Shown piece by piece: positions 1 through 11,396 of a stretch of 64,000 nucleotides of DNA. A program made the translations under genes and the position numbers. The first letter of the stretch is position 1; each line of letters starts with the position of its first letter. The stretch covers positions 99,427,001 through 99,491,000 of the forward strand of contig NC_134141.1 of the NCBI RefSeq assembly GCF_033958435.1, given 5' to 3'. The notes under the pieces are model-generated. The model saw only the letters and a program-made list of their open reading frames with translations, was not told where the DNA came from and made no database searches. This DNA comes from Carettochelys insculpta. Its lineage: Eukaryota; Chordata; Testudines; Carettochelyidae.

Positions 1-1921
1 ATCCCCACCCGAAGTACAACATGGACACTGTTCAATACATTTAACCATTAGTTGTTGAAAAACTATGTCGTTACATGCTATTTACATTGGGGGGACAGGG
101 GGTAAACTATTTACTTCGGGGGGGCAGGGAGCCTCAATCCTCCATTGGGGTAGCAAGCCATGAGCCACAGTGGCCCCTGGTGCTGTGACCACCCTGGGTC
201 TGGGGCCCATGGTGCGGCTGGGACAGTGTGGGGACAACATGTAGATAGGGCTGTGCTGGGGGTGGGATGGGTTCAGACTTGCTGGGGGAGAGGGTGGTGG
301 AGCCAGAGACAGGATGTGCCCAACCACCCACAGCCACTGCACGAGCTCCTCCTGCTCTGCTGCGGTCATGGAAGCTGGAAGCAGAGCAGTGAGGGCGGGG
401 GGAGCAGGCAGGGCACCGGGGGATGCAGGGGCAGGGGGTGCAGGATCAGAGGGGTGAGCAGTAGGGCAGAGGGGGGCAGGGGCAGAGAAGGGAGCGGGAG
501 GGACAGAGGGGAGCAGGGGTGGGGAGGGCAGCGAGACAGGTCATCCATGGAGTGGGCAATGGGACCAGGTGGTTGGTGACAGCGTGGGTGAGGGTGTCCA
601 GGTACCCCGCCACCCAGTCCCAGGAGGCCGCTCCATGGACCATTCCCGCAGCAAGCGATTCTGCTGCTGTCACGTAACCATGTGGGCTGCCACCAGCTCA
701 TTAGCCTGGCTTAGGCAGCCGGCCCACCCAGCACAGTGCTGGTCCGGGGGGATGTCACTCCTTCCCCTTCCTTCGCCCCTGTGTGGTTCCCTGGCACATC
801 CAGGGAGCTAGGGTGGCTCGCAGATGTCAAGTCTATGAAGACATAAGGGGAGAGAGCGGCGTCCTGTCAGTTACGTGAACAGGTATCGCGGGCCAATGGC
901 CACGTCCCCGCTGCCATCCCTCCCTGCTTGTGGTGGGGGGCCCTAGGACTGCCCAGCCGCTCAGGGGTCTGTCCACACTGGGCCGTTGGAGGCCCTAGAG
1001 GAGGTGGCCCGGCTGGTGCCCTCGGACACCTCCGCTATGTATAGCAGCCCCTCACTCCCACCCTCGCCGTCGCTGTCCCCGTCGTTGGCTGGCAGCTCGG
1101 GGCCCAGGATCAGTGGTGTGGTCGAGGGTCCTGGCTGTGGCTCCTTGCCCTGCCCCTCTGGCCTCACGGTGTCCAGCTGTGTCCCTCGCCTTCGTGTAGT
1201 CCCCCACCGCAGCTCTTTTACTTTTGAACAGACCTGCTTGGGGGTCCAGATGGGGTGGCCCTTTGCGGCCAGGTTGTCAGCAAGGCGGGAGAAGGCAGCC
1301 ACATTTTGCTTGCATCCCTCCATTTGCAGCAGGACGTCCTTGTCCCCTCAGATGGCCAGAAGTTCCCGGACCTCAGCCTCCAGCCACAGGGTGCCCCTCC
1401 TCTTTGGCAGCTGCCTGGGGTCTTGGGGCCCTTCCGCCCAGTACCTTGGGGTTCCTAGGTCCCCCGGAAGTCTTGTCTTCTGGCCATGGCTCCAGCTGGA
1501 TCCCTTTCTGCCACTCTGGGGGGTGCTGGTGAGTGTGCAGCTGCGAACACGTGTTCCTATGGATGCTAGCACACTCTCAGCTTCCTGCACGGGGTTTCTG
1601 TGTCCCTACAGCTTTAAGGCACCTGCAGCTGACTGCCACAGAGCTCTGGCTGCCCCGGGGAAGGGCTGGCTCCGGAGAGGACTTCTCATTTCAAAATGGT
1701 GGCCAGTGGAGCAACTACACGTTTCATTTCAAAGTCGACTTTGAAATAAGGCGTTATTCCCAACATGGGAGTGGAGTAATGTCTTTGAAATGAACGCCTT
1801 TTTTTTTTTCGAAGTTGAGTTCAAAACGAGAGATTTGTGTGTAGTCACTCTGCTGCTCGTTTCGAAATCGCCCCTCATTTCAAATCCGCTTTCAAAATAA
1901 CCTGCTAGTGGGGCCACAGCC
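1..1921 (-). mobile_element. Old Harbinger-like element, partial (continues left of window)
   Basis: This is the right-hand part of a decayed GC-rich PIF/Harbinger-like element. Its right end reads GTGGGGCCACAGCC at 1908-1921 and is followed by TAA, matching the GGCTGTG.. termini of the other elements here. The last 260 bp (about 1660-1921) carry repeated TTTCGAA/TTTCAAA motifs typical of the subterminal regions of this group. On the minus strand it encodes a Myb/SANT-like protein remnant (961-1380), and fragments of its C-terminal exon may lie at about 446-673. The left terminus and transposase gene lie outside the window. Element identity is inferred from homologous layout with the two complete elements at 37320 and 43608. 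Confidence 0.6.
961..1380 (-). pseudogene. Myb/SANT-like DNA-binding protein of Harbinger element, broken
   Basis: In one minus-strand frame the sequence reads LEAEVRELLAI, then a stop (TGA, 1350-1348), then GDKDVLLQMEGCKQNVAAF and on through TPKQVCSKVKELR. This aligns with LEAELQDLLGLWSEEEVLHV of the intact copy at 40795-41332, so the stop replaces the conserved tryptophan of the first SANT helix (TGG to TGA). The rest of the domain, roughly 45 residues, is open. The downstream acidic tail (DGDSDGEGGSE) is open to the stop at 961. The sequence after VKELR differs from the other two copies, so this belongs to an older or separate subfamily. The product would have been the second Harbinger protein, which binds transposon ends and partners the DDE nuclease. 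It is not functional as written. Confidence 0.6.
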
Positions 1922-3039
1922 TAAGTGTTTTTATGACATAAGGATCATTCTAGGTTTTTTAAAACACCCTCCTTAAACTCCAGCTTCTATTCTGATACAA
2001 AAGCATTCCTACTCCATTTCATATATTCACTGGGTATGGACGATTGAGAGGCCTCATCCAAAATTAATGTGTCAAAACTGAAGATAGAGGAAAAGAAAGA
2101 GGAAGGACAAACAAGAGCAAAAGAAATAAAATATTCTATGATTTGCAGAAAAGTCCATGGCCTGGAACGCTCTCTCTATCTCTTAGCCTATCTTTTCTAC
2201 TTGGAAGAAAATATTGTCCCATATAAATGCAATATTAGGTCTAAAAGATACAAAATTGTAATTTACTAGAACAATTCATAAATGAATTAGAAAATCCTAT
2301 CTGTGAACAGAAAATGAAACCTTCATTTGCAATAACATTTTAAAAAGAAAGACTTCAAGATTGCCTACTAGACCATACTTGATCAAATGCTACTGTATGC
2401 TTAGAATGCTGTTATACTGCTGAAGTGAAACTTATTTTTTCAGTTACATACCACGTGAAGGTCTTCTTTCTACAACACCACATTTCATTATATATAAGGC
2501 GTGCTTGTGGTTGAGACCAGGAGATCATGTACGAACTGTCTCCAGGGAGCTTGTGGGAAGGAGGGCACTACATAAACCTTTAGCAATGTGTCATGCCCTT
2601 TCCTCTTGCTAGATGGCATGTATGTGGGCAAAACCATGGATCATTCCTAATAGGACATAGAGCACTTAAAGCAGAACTAGCATTATGTAGCCAAGGTGCT
2701 CAGGGAGTACAATGCCTGATTCAAACCCACTAAAGTTAATGAGTTTTTCCTTTGAGACTGCAGCTCAAAAAGATGATGCTGTGCCCAGTCCCTAACAAGG
2801 GTGCAAGGGGGAGTACTCTTATTCCCCAAACTTGTTCTCTTGTACAAAAGCTAGACGCAATCTGGCTTTTAGTTGTTTGCACAGGGGCCTCCAAAGAGTA
2901 AGCATCACGGATTCTACCTATCCTATGCGGAATCACATATACGGTAATCTTTACCAACTGCCCTAACAGACTCCAAGTTTTTTAAGAGTGACTTTTATCT
3001 AACTTCGTCTTTCAGATGCCTTCTGTCTTCATTCAGTAC

Positions 3040-3477
3040 AGCTGGGTCTACAGAGGCCCCTTCCTTTCGAAAGGGGTATGTTAATGAGCAGGTTCGAAAT
3101 ATGCTAATGAGGCACTGCAATGAATATGCAGCACCTCATTAGCATAATGGCGGCCGCAGTGATTCAAAAGTGTGGCTTTTCGAATCATGCACCACCCATG
3201 GAGATGGGACCTTCCAAAAGGACTCCCCCCCGTTTTCAAAAGCCCTTCTTCCGATCACCAGATAGGAAGAAGGGCTTTCGAAAACTGGAGGGGGTCCTTT
3301 CAGAAGGTCCCGTCTCCACGGGTGGCGCGCGATTTGAAAAGCTGCACTTTCGAATCGCCGCGGCTGCCATTATGCTAATGAGGCACTGCATATTTATTGC
3401 AGCTCCTCATTAGCATATTTTGAACCTGCTCATTAACATGCCCCTTTCAAAAAGAAGGGGCACGTGTAGACCTAGCC
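3040..3477. mobile_element. Palindromic Harbinger-type MITE (438 bp), family P1
   Basis: The element reads almost the same on both strands: AGCTGGGTCTACA at the left end matches the reverse complement of TGTAGACCTAGCC at the right. The arms stay complementary through ATGTTAATGAGCAGGTTCGA and ATGCTAATGAGG to a centre near 3255. It is flanked by TAC on both sides (3037-3039 and 3478-3480). There is no coding capacity. A second copy of the same family and the same length is at 42189-42626. Confidence 0.8.
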
Positions 3478-3907
3478 TACATGTTTCCCTAAATAAAGGA
3501 ACATGCTGATTTTAGGATCCTTTGCATGAAGACAAGACTAACATGGATGAATCCAATGAAAATTTCTGTAAAAATCTTTAATAGTTAGAAGCAAATAATT
3601 AAGATGTTCTTGCTAAAAAAGTATTCATAAATTCTCCATAGTTACACACTTCATTATGATTCATTTAATACTCAGCAAAATTATATCCTAGAATTTTTCT
3701 AGATTTACTCATGTTGCAACAATTTCTCTTTTTGTAAATCATAAGTGAACTGAACTGCTTCTGTAATTTAGAATTTACTTTGCTCACAGCATATACATCA
3801 AGAAAGTTATTTCGATTTTAAATTAAATTCAAACATATAAGAATTTTTTAAATCCAAACCACTTTATGTTATTTACAGTAATCAATCCAAAAACAAACTA
3901 TTGTGTA

Positions 3908-3923
3908 ACACACACACACACAC
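3908..3923. repeat. (CA)n microsatellite
   Basis: Eight CA dinucleotides in PARP8 intron 2. Confidence 0.9.
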
Positions 3924-4778
3924 GACTGACAGGTATCTTGATGTTTTTATTTGTGAACACTGAAAACCACAGGACATCATTATGGTCTAAGGGAAACATC
4001 AGCTATGATATTGCTCACTTTACAAGACAAAAGTGATATAAAAATATATTTTGTCACAGTGAATTTGGCTGGTAAATTGGTTTGTCTTATCATATTAACT
4101 CTTTAACGATGATGACCCAGAGGTCTATTTCTAAGCACCTGATGTACTAAAATATGATGAAAGCACAGAAGGAAGTTGCTGAAAGTATTTTTGCACATTT
4201 ATTCAATCGCTTTTTCAAGATGTGTGCTTAAATAGGATAGTCTAATCTGGGTGCCTAAAATCATGAACCGAGTCCATATGTTGGCACCTATATAAATAGC
4301 CTGTGTTTCAAAGGTCCTGCTCAGCTTTAGTTGCAATTATTGATGTTTAGGACCTCTGAATATCAGGAGATGTATTTAGAAACACAGGTTTATGTGCCCC
4401 AAATTAGGAACCCAAAGCTAAGTATTTTGGCATGCACACCCTGCTAGAGAAACATAGCATACTGTAATATCAAACCGTCCACTCACCTTGATGGGACCAG
4501 ACTGGGGACCATAAGACTTTTACAAAAGATTGCTTTTTTTGTACAGTAGATATTGATGAGGCTCCATTTTAATTCAAACATTAAGGAGTTTCTAAAAGTA
4601 GGGAAGGGAAGGTATCAAAAAGCAGTAAGAACCTTCTAGAAAGACAAATTGAATATCAGAAAGGACATGTAAGTGAAATTAATGGAGTAAAGCTGAATTC
4701 TTAATTTTCCTGCCACCTTAACACTTGTATTTAATTTTATACAAATTTTTAGCATTTGTTTGCATGATGAATCACATA

Positions 4779-5212
4779 GGCTGTGCCCACACTACAGTGA
4801 TCTTTCAAAAGAAGTTCTTCCACAAGAGATCTTCCAAAAAAACTTCTTTTTAAAGATCACGACCACACACACAAAATCTGATTAAAAGATTGATCTGCTC
4901 TTTCAACTGAGAGTGTCCACACAGCCCCCCCACTCTTTCAAAAGAATGCGCCAGGGATCGAAAAATCCAGTGCCATGAGGACTGCTCTTTTGAAAAAAGG
5001 GCACCTGGGGCATCTATGAACTTTTTTTCCAAAAGAATCTTTAGGAAAAAGGCACTCTTCCTCATCTGGGAGAGGAAAAGGGCCGTCGGAAAAAGTGTAG
5101 CATCTTTCCGGTTTCAGATCAAAAGAGCACATTTTGTGTATAGACACTCTGTGGGTTCTTTTGGAAAATGCCTGTTTTTCTTTTTAAAGAACTTGCTACT
5201 GTAGACGCGGCC
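4779..5212. mobile_element. Harbinger-type MITE (434 bp), family P2
   Basis: Termini GGCTGTGCCCACACTACAG and CTACTGTAGACGCGGCC are inverted repeats, and ATA flanks both sides (4776-4778, 5213-5215). The inside is rich in TCTTTCAAAAGA-type motifs. Related copies are at 9896 and 51999. No protein is encoded. Confidence 0.8.
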
Positions 5213-6242
5213 ATACATGAACAGTAATCTGGCCGCAAGAATTCTAAAAGCACCTAACAGTCAGATGTTATACAGAAGTATGTACTAACAGATGGATGCA
5301 TTAAAAATACCCCATATATGTAATCATTCATATAGTAATTAGTAATAAATACAGGTGAATAACGCTGTCCGCACGAGGACAAAGGCTCTGCTTTAAAAGG
5401 AGATTTTAAAAATGAAGTAAACTCTAGTTAAAACCCATATGCAAAACTATTTTTTATTGGGACTTGGTCATGGGGTCGCATCCTGCCACTACTCCTTGTG
5501 CAGAATTCCCACTTCAGTACTTGGAAGTTTTGCACAAAAGTAAAAATCAATACAGATCTGTCGCTCTTGACTGTTTATCTAAACTAGCCTACGCAGACAG
5601 CTGTCTCATATTGCAGGATTATCTCCCATACAAAGAAGGGATGTACAATTTACTGCTTATTGTGGAATAAAGTGTGCATCTATGTTTTATTCGTTCTCAC
5701 TGTGGTATATATTCTTTGCGGGCAGGGTTGATAAAAATCAGTGATTTTTTTTTAAAATCAAAAATATCTGATTTCTTATTTAAGTTGGATTTTTTTTAAT
5801 TTAAACCTGATATATTTATTTTTAAATCATTAATAAAATACTAAATTTTTCATTCAAAATAACAGGTACAATTGCATCTCATGACAAACATGCTATACGT
5901 ACACTTACAGTCTCATAAAAATGAATTAATGGCTCTAGTTTGTCCAGCCTAACTATGAGCTCTTGATTCTCAAAAGTTCTGAGTTTTCAATTTCTGTTTA
6001 TCATCAGAAAAAAGGTATTGTTCAAAGAAAGACACAAGTTAGACACAACTGTTTTTGTTCATGTTTATGTGGTGATGGACCTTAGCCAAGCATGGCAGAA
6101 GAGTTAGTTAAGACCTTGTCTTAAAGACAGAGAGACATAAATAAGAAAGGCTGGAGAGAGCAGAGAGGAACAATAGAGTGGACTGGAAAGAAAAAGGAAG
6201 AACATTATTCAGCACACACACGGCTTCCTCTATTACACATAC

Positions 6243-6461
6243 ATCTGCCACAGAAAAACTGTCACGGCTTCTAAGCGTAAGAGATACCCAACCTGGGAAT
6301 ATTTTGAAGAAATTTGTTCCTTGGATTTAAAAAAAGGAAAATGTGTCAAGTGTAAGCAGTGCCAGAAGATGCAAGGCCTAGCTGCAAGAATGAAACACCA
6401 TACAGAAAACTGCTTATTGGGAGAAAACTGTGTGGATATGGCTAAGTGGATCAACTGCTGA
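6243..6461 (+). pseudogene. BED-type zinc finger fragment (hAT protein)
   Basis: The frame beginning at 6243 reads ICHRKTVTASKRKRYPTWEY, then FEEICSLDLKKGKCVKCKQC, then a segment containing ARMKHHTENC, and ends at TGA 6459-6461. The spacing of W..F, the CxxCxxC cluster and the H-H-x3-C end fits a BED zinc finger, the DNA-binding domain found at the N-terminus of hAT transposases and their domesticated ZBED relatives. The open segment is about 72 codons. No ATG starts it; TCTGCCACAG just upstream could be a splice acceptor. The rest of the transposase is missing, so this is a residual exon. Its clean frame in such an old element is slightly surprising, but no other evidence of use is visible. 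Confidence 0.55.
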
Positions 6462-6729
6462 GTAACTTAAATAATTCACTCTGCAATGCATCAAGACTCT
6501 CTCTATGCCTTTTACTATAAGTGAGGCTTCAAAAGTAAATTCCCAAACTGTTTCCTGTGTAGGATGTTGGTAGAAAAAGTTTACCTTAGCTCATCCTTAT
6601 GGCTTGTTTAATTAGGTAACTAAGTTTAGAATATATCACCCAACTATACAGTACAGAAAGTTTCAGTAGGAGACATCTAGAGTTGTCAGTTGCCACCAAG
6701 TATCATTTCTTATTTTATAGTGCATAGGA

Positions 6730-7234
6730 CAGTAAACCCTCGATTTTACAGACCCTGCTTTAGCAGACTTTGTGCACAACTGACATCCACCAGTCCCTCC
6801 AACATTGCTCCCGAGTCCTAAAGCCCCCCCACCGCACTCCAAAAAAAATAAGGAACTTAGCAGGTCCACAACAGATGAACCCTCCACGGTGGCCTAGACT
6901 GCTGCCAGAGCTGCCACAGGCTCCTCCCACTGGGGTGCAGCACGTACGGGGCAGACAGCACTCACATATGCACCCCAGCCCTCTTGGGAGGAGCAGGTCG
7001 CAGCATGTAGGCCCCCCCCGCCTCGCGGTGGTGGGGTTGGCAGCTCCAACTGCAGTGGCAGGCTCCAGTGGCTACTCCAACGGTGCTGGCTCCTTTGGTG
7101 AGACATGGGCATTTGAGAGGGGGGATGAGAGAGCCTGGCAGGGGTGGGTAGGCAGTAAACGCTCTATCTAATGGACTTTTGGCTTTAAAGGACACCCATC
7201 CCTCCCATTAGTCCCTTAAATGGAGGATTTACTG
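6730..7234. mobile_element. Tigger-like (Tc1/mariner) MITE nested in the hAT element
   Basis: The left end CAGTAAACCCTCGATTTTAC and the reverse complement of GGAGGATTTACTG at the right form inverted termini of the Tigger type. The right flank is TA; the left TA is mutated to GA. The interior is strikingly GC-rich compared with its AT-rich surroundings but encodes no recognisable transposase. Confidence 0.6.
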
Positions 7235-8509
7235 TACATACTTCTTAATTTGGAACGTTGTGGCCACGGACCAGAATGGTAATGCCAGAAGTCTGCTCTC
7301 TATTTTACTTCAGCGTGGCTCAGCTTTTCCAGGGGAACCACTTCCTATATTTTTTCAGAAAAAAATAAAAAAAAGACCTACGGAATACATAGGGCTTTTG
7401 CAAAAATTAAGTGCACTCCAAGCACTGCCAGTCTAAGCTTTTTTGGTAACTTGATTTAAATCAACTTTTTTTATTTTTGGGGGGGTGATTTAAATCCATC
7501 CTGGTTTTGGGGAGAAAAGTATATATAAGAAGTACTGACAGTAGAACCCACAAGAAGGTGGGGAGAATCAACAGCAGGAAGAATTTTCTCACCAGCAGTA
7601 ATTTAATTCCCTGACCTGAAGACATTCTTTCATGGATTTACAAAATAAAAACAAGTCACATAGAACCGTGAGTTCCAAGCTATCTAGGAGCAGAAATGAC
7701 ACCACTCCGTCTGGGCAATCACTGCTACTTCCCTCTCCCCACTTTATTTTTATATCACCAGCCTGAACCACTCATGTGACAAGCAGGAGATTTGAATTAT
7801 AACACACACGCGCGCCTCCAACAGAGGATTCAAGAGCATCTTTCTAACTTGTCACAAACATTCAGCAGTGTTGTACACAATTGCGTTACAACTCTCCTCA
7901 CTGACAAGGCTGCCTTTTAAAAAAAGGTGAAATTACCATAGTAGCACTGGCGACTAAAATCTCTGATGCAATGCATTGGCTAAAATCATGGGAAAGTCCA
8001 GAGCTATTCTGTGAAATATGAATGGAACCATATTCCATCAAAACTGATTCACCATGAATCAGATAGATTTTGCCAGAATTTCATTTAAGAAGAAAATCAG
8101 GAAGCAAGTTCCAACAAGGAAGAAAGGATCTCATTTGGATTATTTTTATTTTGTGCATTATATATTATAATACAAATGTCAAAATAAAACAAGACTTTAT
8201 AAGTGCCCGAAAACAAAATTCTAAATTTTCCTTCATAGAGAATGTCGGTCTGCTTGCAGATCACTGCATCTAGAATTTGGAAATGTTTGGTTTCCATTAC
8301 AATCTGGAAAGGAGCCAAACTTCAAAATTCTAAAATTCTTCATGAAGCAGAATTTCCATTCTCTGAACAGCTATAGTAAATTAATTTAAGAAACCTTTTG
8401 AATAGATCTAAAAATCCAACCAGCAGTCCCATTAAAGCAGGAAAAAAAAAAGGAGGTTGGGGGAGAAAAAAATCACATCTACTAGTCTCAAGTTTCTCAA
8501 ATGAGAAGT

Positions 8510-8645
8510 CTAGTGGCTGACACCCTGGACTGGGATGTCAGTCATCTAAGTTTCATGTGTGGCTCTGCCACAAGCTTCCTGTGTGACCTTAGGGAAGTCA
8601 CTTATTCTTTATATGCCACAATAGAGATGATATTTCTCTCACTGA
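8510..8645 (+). repeat. MIR-type SINE
   Basis: The segment contains the MIR core pattern: TGGACTGGGATGTCAG, then GTGGCTCTGCCAC, then CTGTGTGACCTTAGGGAAGT followed by CACTT. This is an ancient amniote tRNA-derived SINE, here without a clear head or tail. Confidence 0.7.
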
Positions 8646-9895
8646 GGTGAGAATTAATTCAACAACTTAAGAGAAGTAGCTTCAGTATTACAGTAAGAAG
8701 CATCACACAAAAATCTATAATGATACAAAAATCAGAGGAAAAAGTTAAAGAGAATTTTACAATGTATGATAGCTTTAAGGAAGATTAGAGAGAAAAATTA
8801 TGCCCTCAGATCTGAGTGATCTTAGATAGTTCCAGACAGAAATTCAGCTTCCCCTGCATGCATGGAATTGCCATTGTTATTATGATTCTGCTCATGTAGG
8901 AAGGACAGAACATCAGAGGCAAGAGCCGCCAGGCAGACTGGAAGGGAGAATTTTGCTGAGAAATTTCATCTATGTATTTAGTTTTCATAGACTTATGTCT
9001 TGTTTCTTTAAAAATGCCTCCGTTAAACATCAGTTCTACTCATGCACAATTGTCATTTACAACGGGAGTTATGCACATATACCAGGGGAAGAGTACTTAA
9101 TAATCTTGTTTCTCACGAGAAAGAGAAGCATATTCTCCCTGGACCACCAGACATCATTTTCATGCAAACCAAGTCAAATTATATTCATACCCTGAAAACA
9201 TCACAGCATTCATTATGTGAATTCATTACAAAGGTGATAGATCAGCACTTCTGTTCAGTTTGCTGAGTTTTGGAAGAACTAGCGTACCACAAAAGGGATC
9301 AGACAGTCATCTGGTAAGACAACAGAAATAAGAAGGGATTCTTAAAAAGATTCTTAATGTGTTGTCATTTTAACATCCCTGTTAGTTCTTGCAATACAGA
9401 GCATAAAGAATCAAGCCCTTTCTAATATTCTGCCAGCAGCAGTTAAATAAGGGTAAATCTTGCACAGTCACAGCACCTGCAGGAGCATGTCACTTTGTGA
9501 GAAATAGCTCCCAATTTGCCCAGGGCTTTCTAAAAATGAAATTAAAAATGATTAAATTGTCATAAAAAGTGCTTTGTATTTAGTGACTACATTATACAGC
9601 AAAAATGGGTATCACTAATAAATTCCTAATTACAGGATTTTGAAGCCAGCAAGCACCCCAAGACTGTCAAAAAAACTAATAATTTAAAAATAATTTTAAA
9701 AAATGAAGTGCTGCTTAAGCAGAGACCAAAACGATTGCTCATGCTTCACGGGTAAAGCATTATTTATAATAATCCATGCAATTCAAATACACTTGTTCTT
9801 AAAGAAATGTTTTTCCCTTTATAACCTTTCAAGAAAATTCTTTCAATTGCTGGCCAGTCCAATGTAGTCATATTTATGCCCAGACTAATCTCATG

Positions 9896-10310
9896 GGCTA
9901 TGGCTATACTACAGCGGTCCTTCAAAAGTTCTTCCAGAAGATCTCTTCAGAAATATCTTCTTTCAGAAGATCACATCCACACACAAAAAAGCAGATCAAA
10001 AAAATCGATCTGCTCTTTCAATAGAGAGTGTCTACACAGCCTCCACTCTTTCGAAAGAACAGGCCAGGGAACAAAAAATCCGGTGCCACAAGGAATGGCT
10101 CTTTCGAAAAAGCCCTCGAGACATGTAAATATGTTTTTTTCTGAAAGAATCTTCTGTAAAAAGGCGCTCTTCCTCACCTGGGAGAGGAAGAGGGCTGCCA
10201 GAAAAAGTTCTGTATTCTTCTAATATTGAAACAATGCATTGTGTGTATATAGATGTTCCACAGGATTTTTCGAAGCCCTGGCTTTTTCAAAAATATAAGC
10301 CCCTGGTTCT
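9896..10310. mobile_element. Harbinger-type MITE, family P2, right end lost
   Basis: It begins GGCTATGGCTATACTACAG and continues with the same CTTTCGAAAGA-rich interior as the copies at 4779 and 51999, including a segment near CTCTTCCTCACCTGGGAGAG. The right terminus is not recognisable, probably truncated just before the next MITE at 10327. The end coordinate is approximate. Confidence 0.65.
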
Positions 10311-10326
10311 CAATTTTTCCAAACTA

Positions 10327-10716
10327 GGCTATGTCTATAGAGCAGCAGGATTTTGGAATAAGCTATTTTGGAACAGCTTTTCTGGATTATCTCATTTTGA
10401 AATAACACATCTTCAAATAAAATGTGCATCGACATAGTGCTCAACTATTTCAAAATAGAGTGTCCACATTGATAGGGCACCCTGAGTAGGGCTGGAGGTC
10501 CCCTATTTCAAAATAGCCCCTATTCACTGCCTTTACACACCCTATTCCAAAATATCTACTTCAGAATAGGCACTATTACTTGCAGGATGAGGGTTACAGA
10601 ACTTTAAATAAGCCGTCCACTATTTCAAAATAACGATTTTGCTGTGTAGATGCTCACAAAGTTATTTTGGAATAGTGGCTGTTATTCCAAAATAACTTTA
10701 CTGCATAAACACACCC
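10327..10716. mobile_element. Harbinger-type MITE, family P3 (390 bp)
   Basis: Inverted ends GGCTATGTCTATAG and GCATAAACACACCC flank a body full of TATTTCAAAATAG/TATTTTGGAATA motifs. CTA lies on both sides (10324-10326, 10717-10719). It encodes no protein. Confidence 0.65.
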
Positions 10717-11206
10717 CTACTCACACCATTTAAAAGTTTATCTTGTGACCCCCCCAAGTTTTACCTCTCTTAAAAGCTACCTGCTTACAAAATCAGACAT
10801 AGAAAAACAAACGTGTCAAAGCAACTATTATTGAAGAATTATCTATTTTCTCATTTTTACCATACAAGATAATTAGAAACTACATCAATCTGAATATAAA
10901 TATTATACTTACATTTAAGAGTACATTAAGGAGAGCAGCAAAAATAAGTCATTGTGTGAAATTTTAGTTTGTACTGACTGTGCTAGAGTCTTTGATGTCG
11001 CCTACCTAGGTTGACGTACCCCCAGATGACCTCTGCACATGACCAGGAGTACAGGTAACCGTGGCTGAAAACCCCTGATGTAAATAATATACCATCTTAG
11101 CATAATTTATTGGGACATATTCTGAAATTGATGTAGATACAAAAAGTATCTCCCACTGAGTTCAGTAAAAACTTTATATAATATATAATAATAAATAAAA
11201 AAATTG

Positions 11207-11396
11207 GAGATACACATCTCCTAGAACTGGAAGGGACTTCAGGAGGTCATCTAGTCCAGTCCCCTGCCTTCTTGGCAAGACCAAGCACCACCCCTGACAT
11301 TTATTTGCCCCAGTCCCTAAATGGCCTCCTCAAGATTGAGCTCACAACTCTGGGTTTAGCAGGCCAATGCTCAAACCACTGAGCTATCCCTCCCTG
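11207..11396 (-). repeat. Cry-type turtle SINE (tRNA head, CR1-like tail)
   Basis: Read on the minus strand it begins GGAGGGATAGCTCAGTGGTT, a pol III A-box region, and has GAGTTGTGAGCTCAATC as a B-box-like region. It ends with the CR1 3' tail motif GACCTCCTGAAGTCCCTTCC and AGTTCTAGGAG. The tRNA-plus-CR1-tail structure is characteristic of SINEs of cryptodiran turtles. It is the best indication of the source organism. Confidence 0.75.

Larger units (their letters stand above)
5723..7503 (+). mobile_element. hAT-type DNA transposon remnant with BED finger
   Basis: The left end, CAGGGTTGATAAAAATCA, is matched by the reverse complement of TGATTTAAATCCATCCTG at the right end, a hAT-like CAGGG terminus. 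Flanking octamers (tttgcggg and gttttggg) agree at only 5 of 8 positions, so the target duplication is eroded or uncertain. The interior keeps a BED-type zinc-finger reading frame (6243-6461) on the plus strand but no recognisable transposase catalytic domain. A second transposon (6730-7234) sits inside it. This is an old, inactive element in PARP8 intron 2. Confidence 0.65.

Noticed and set aside
986..1744. A 252-codon plus-strand frame at the left edge
   Set aside because: It is antisense to the Myb/SANT remnant and has no recognisable domain.
5464..5670. 68-codon plus-strand frame as a gene
   Set aside because: No domain, no splice context, composition like the surrounding intron.
11207..11396. 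tRNA gene
   Set aside because: The A- and B-box-like regions belong to a SINE head; the sequence cannot form a full cloverleaf and continues into a CR1 tail.
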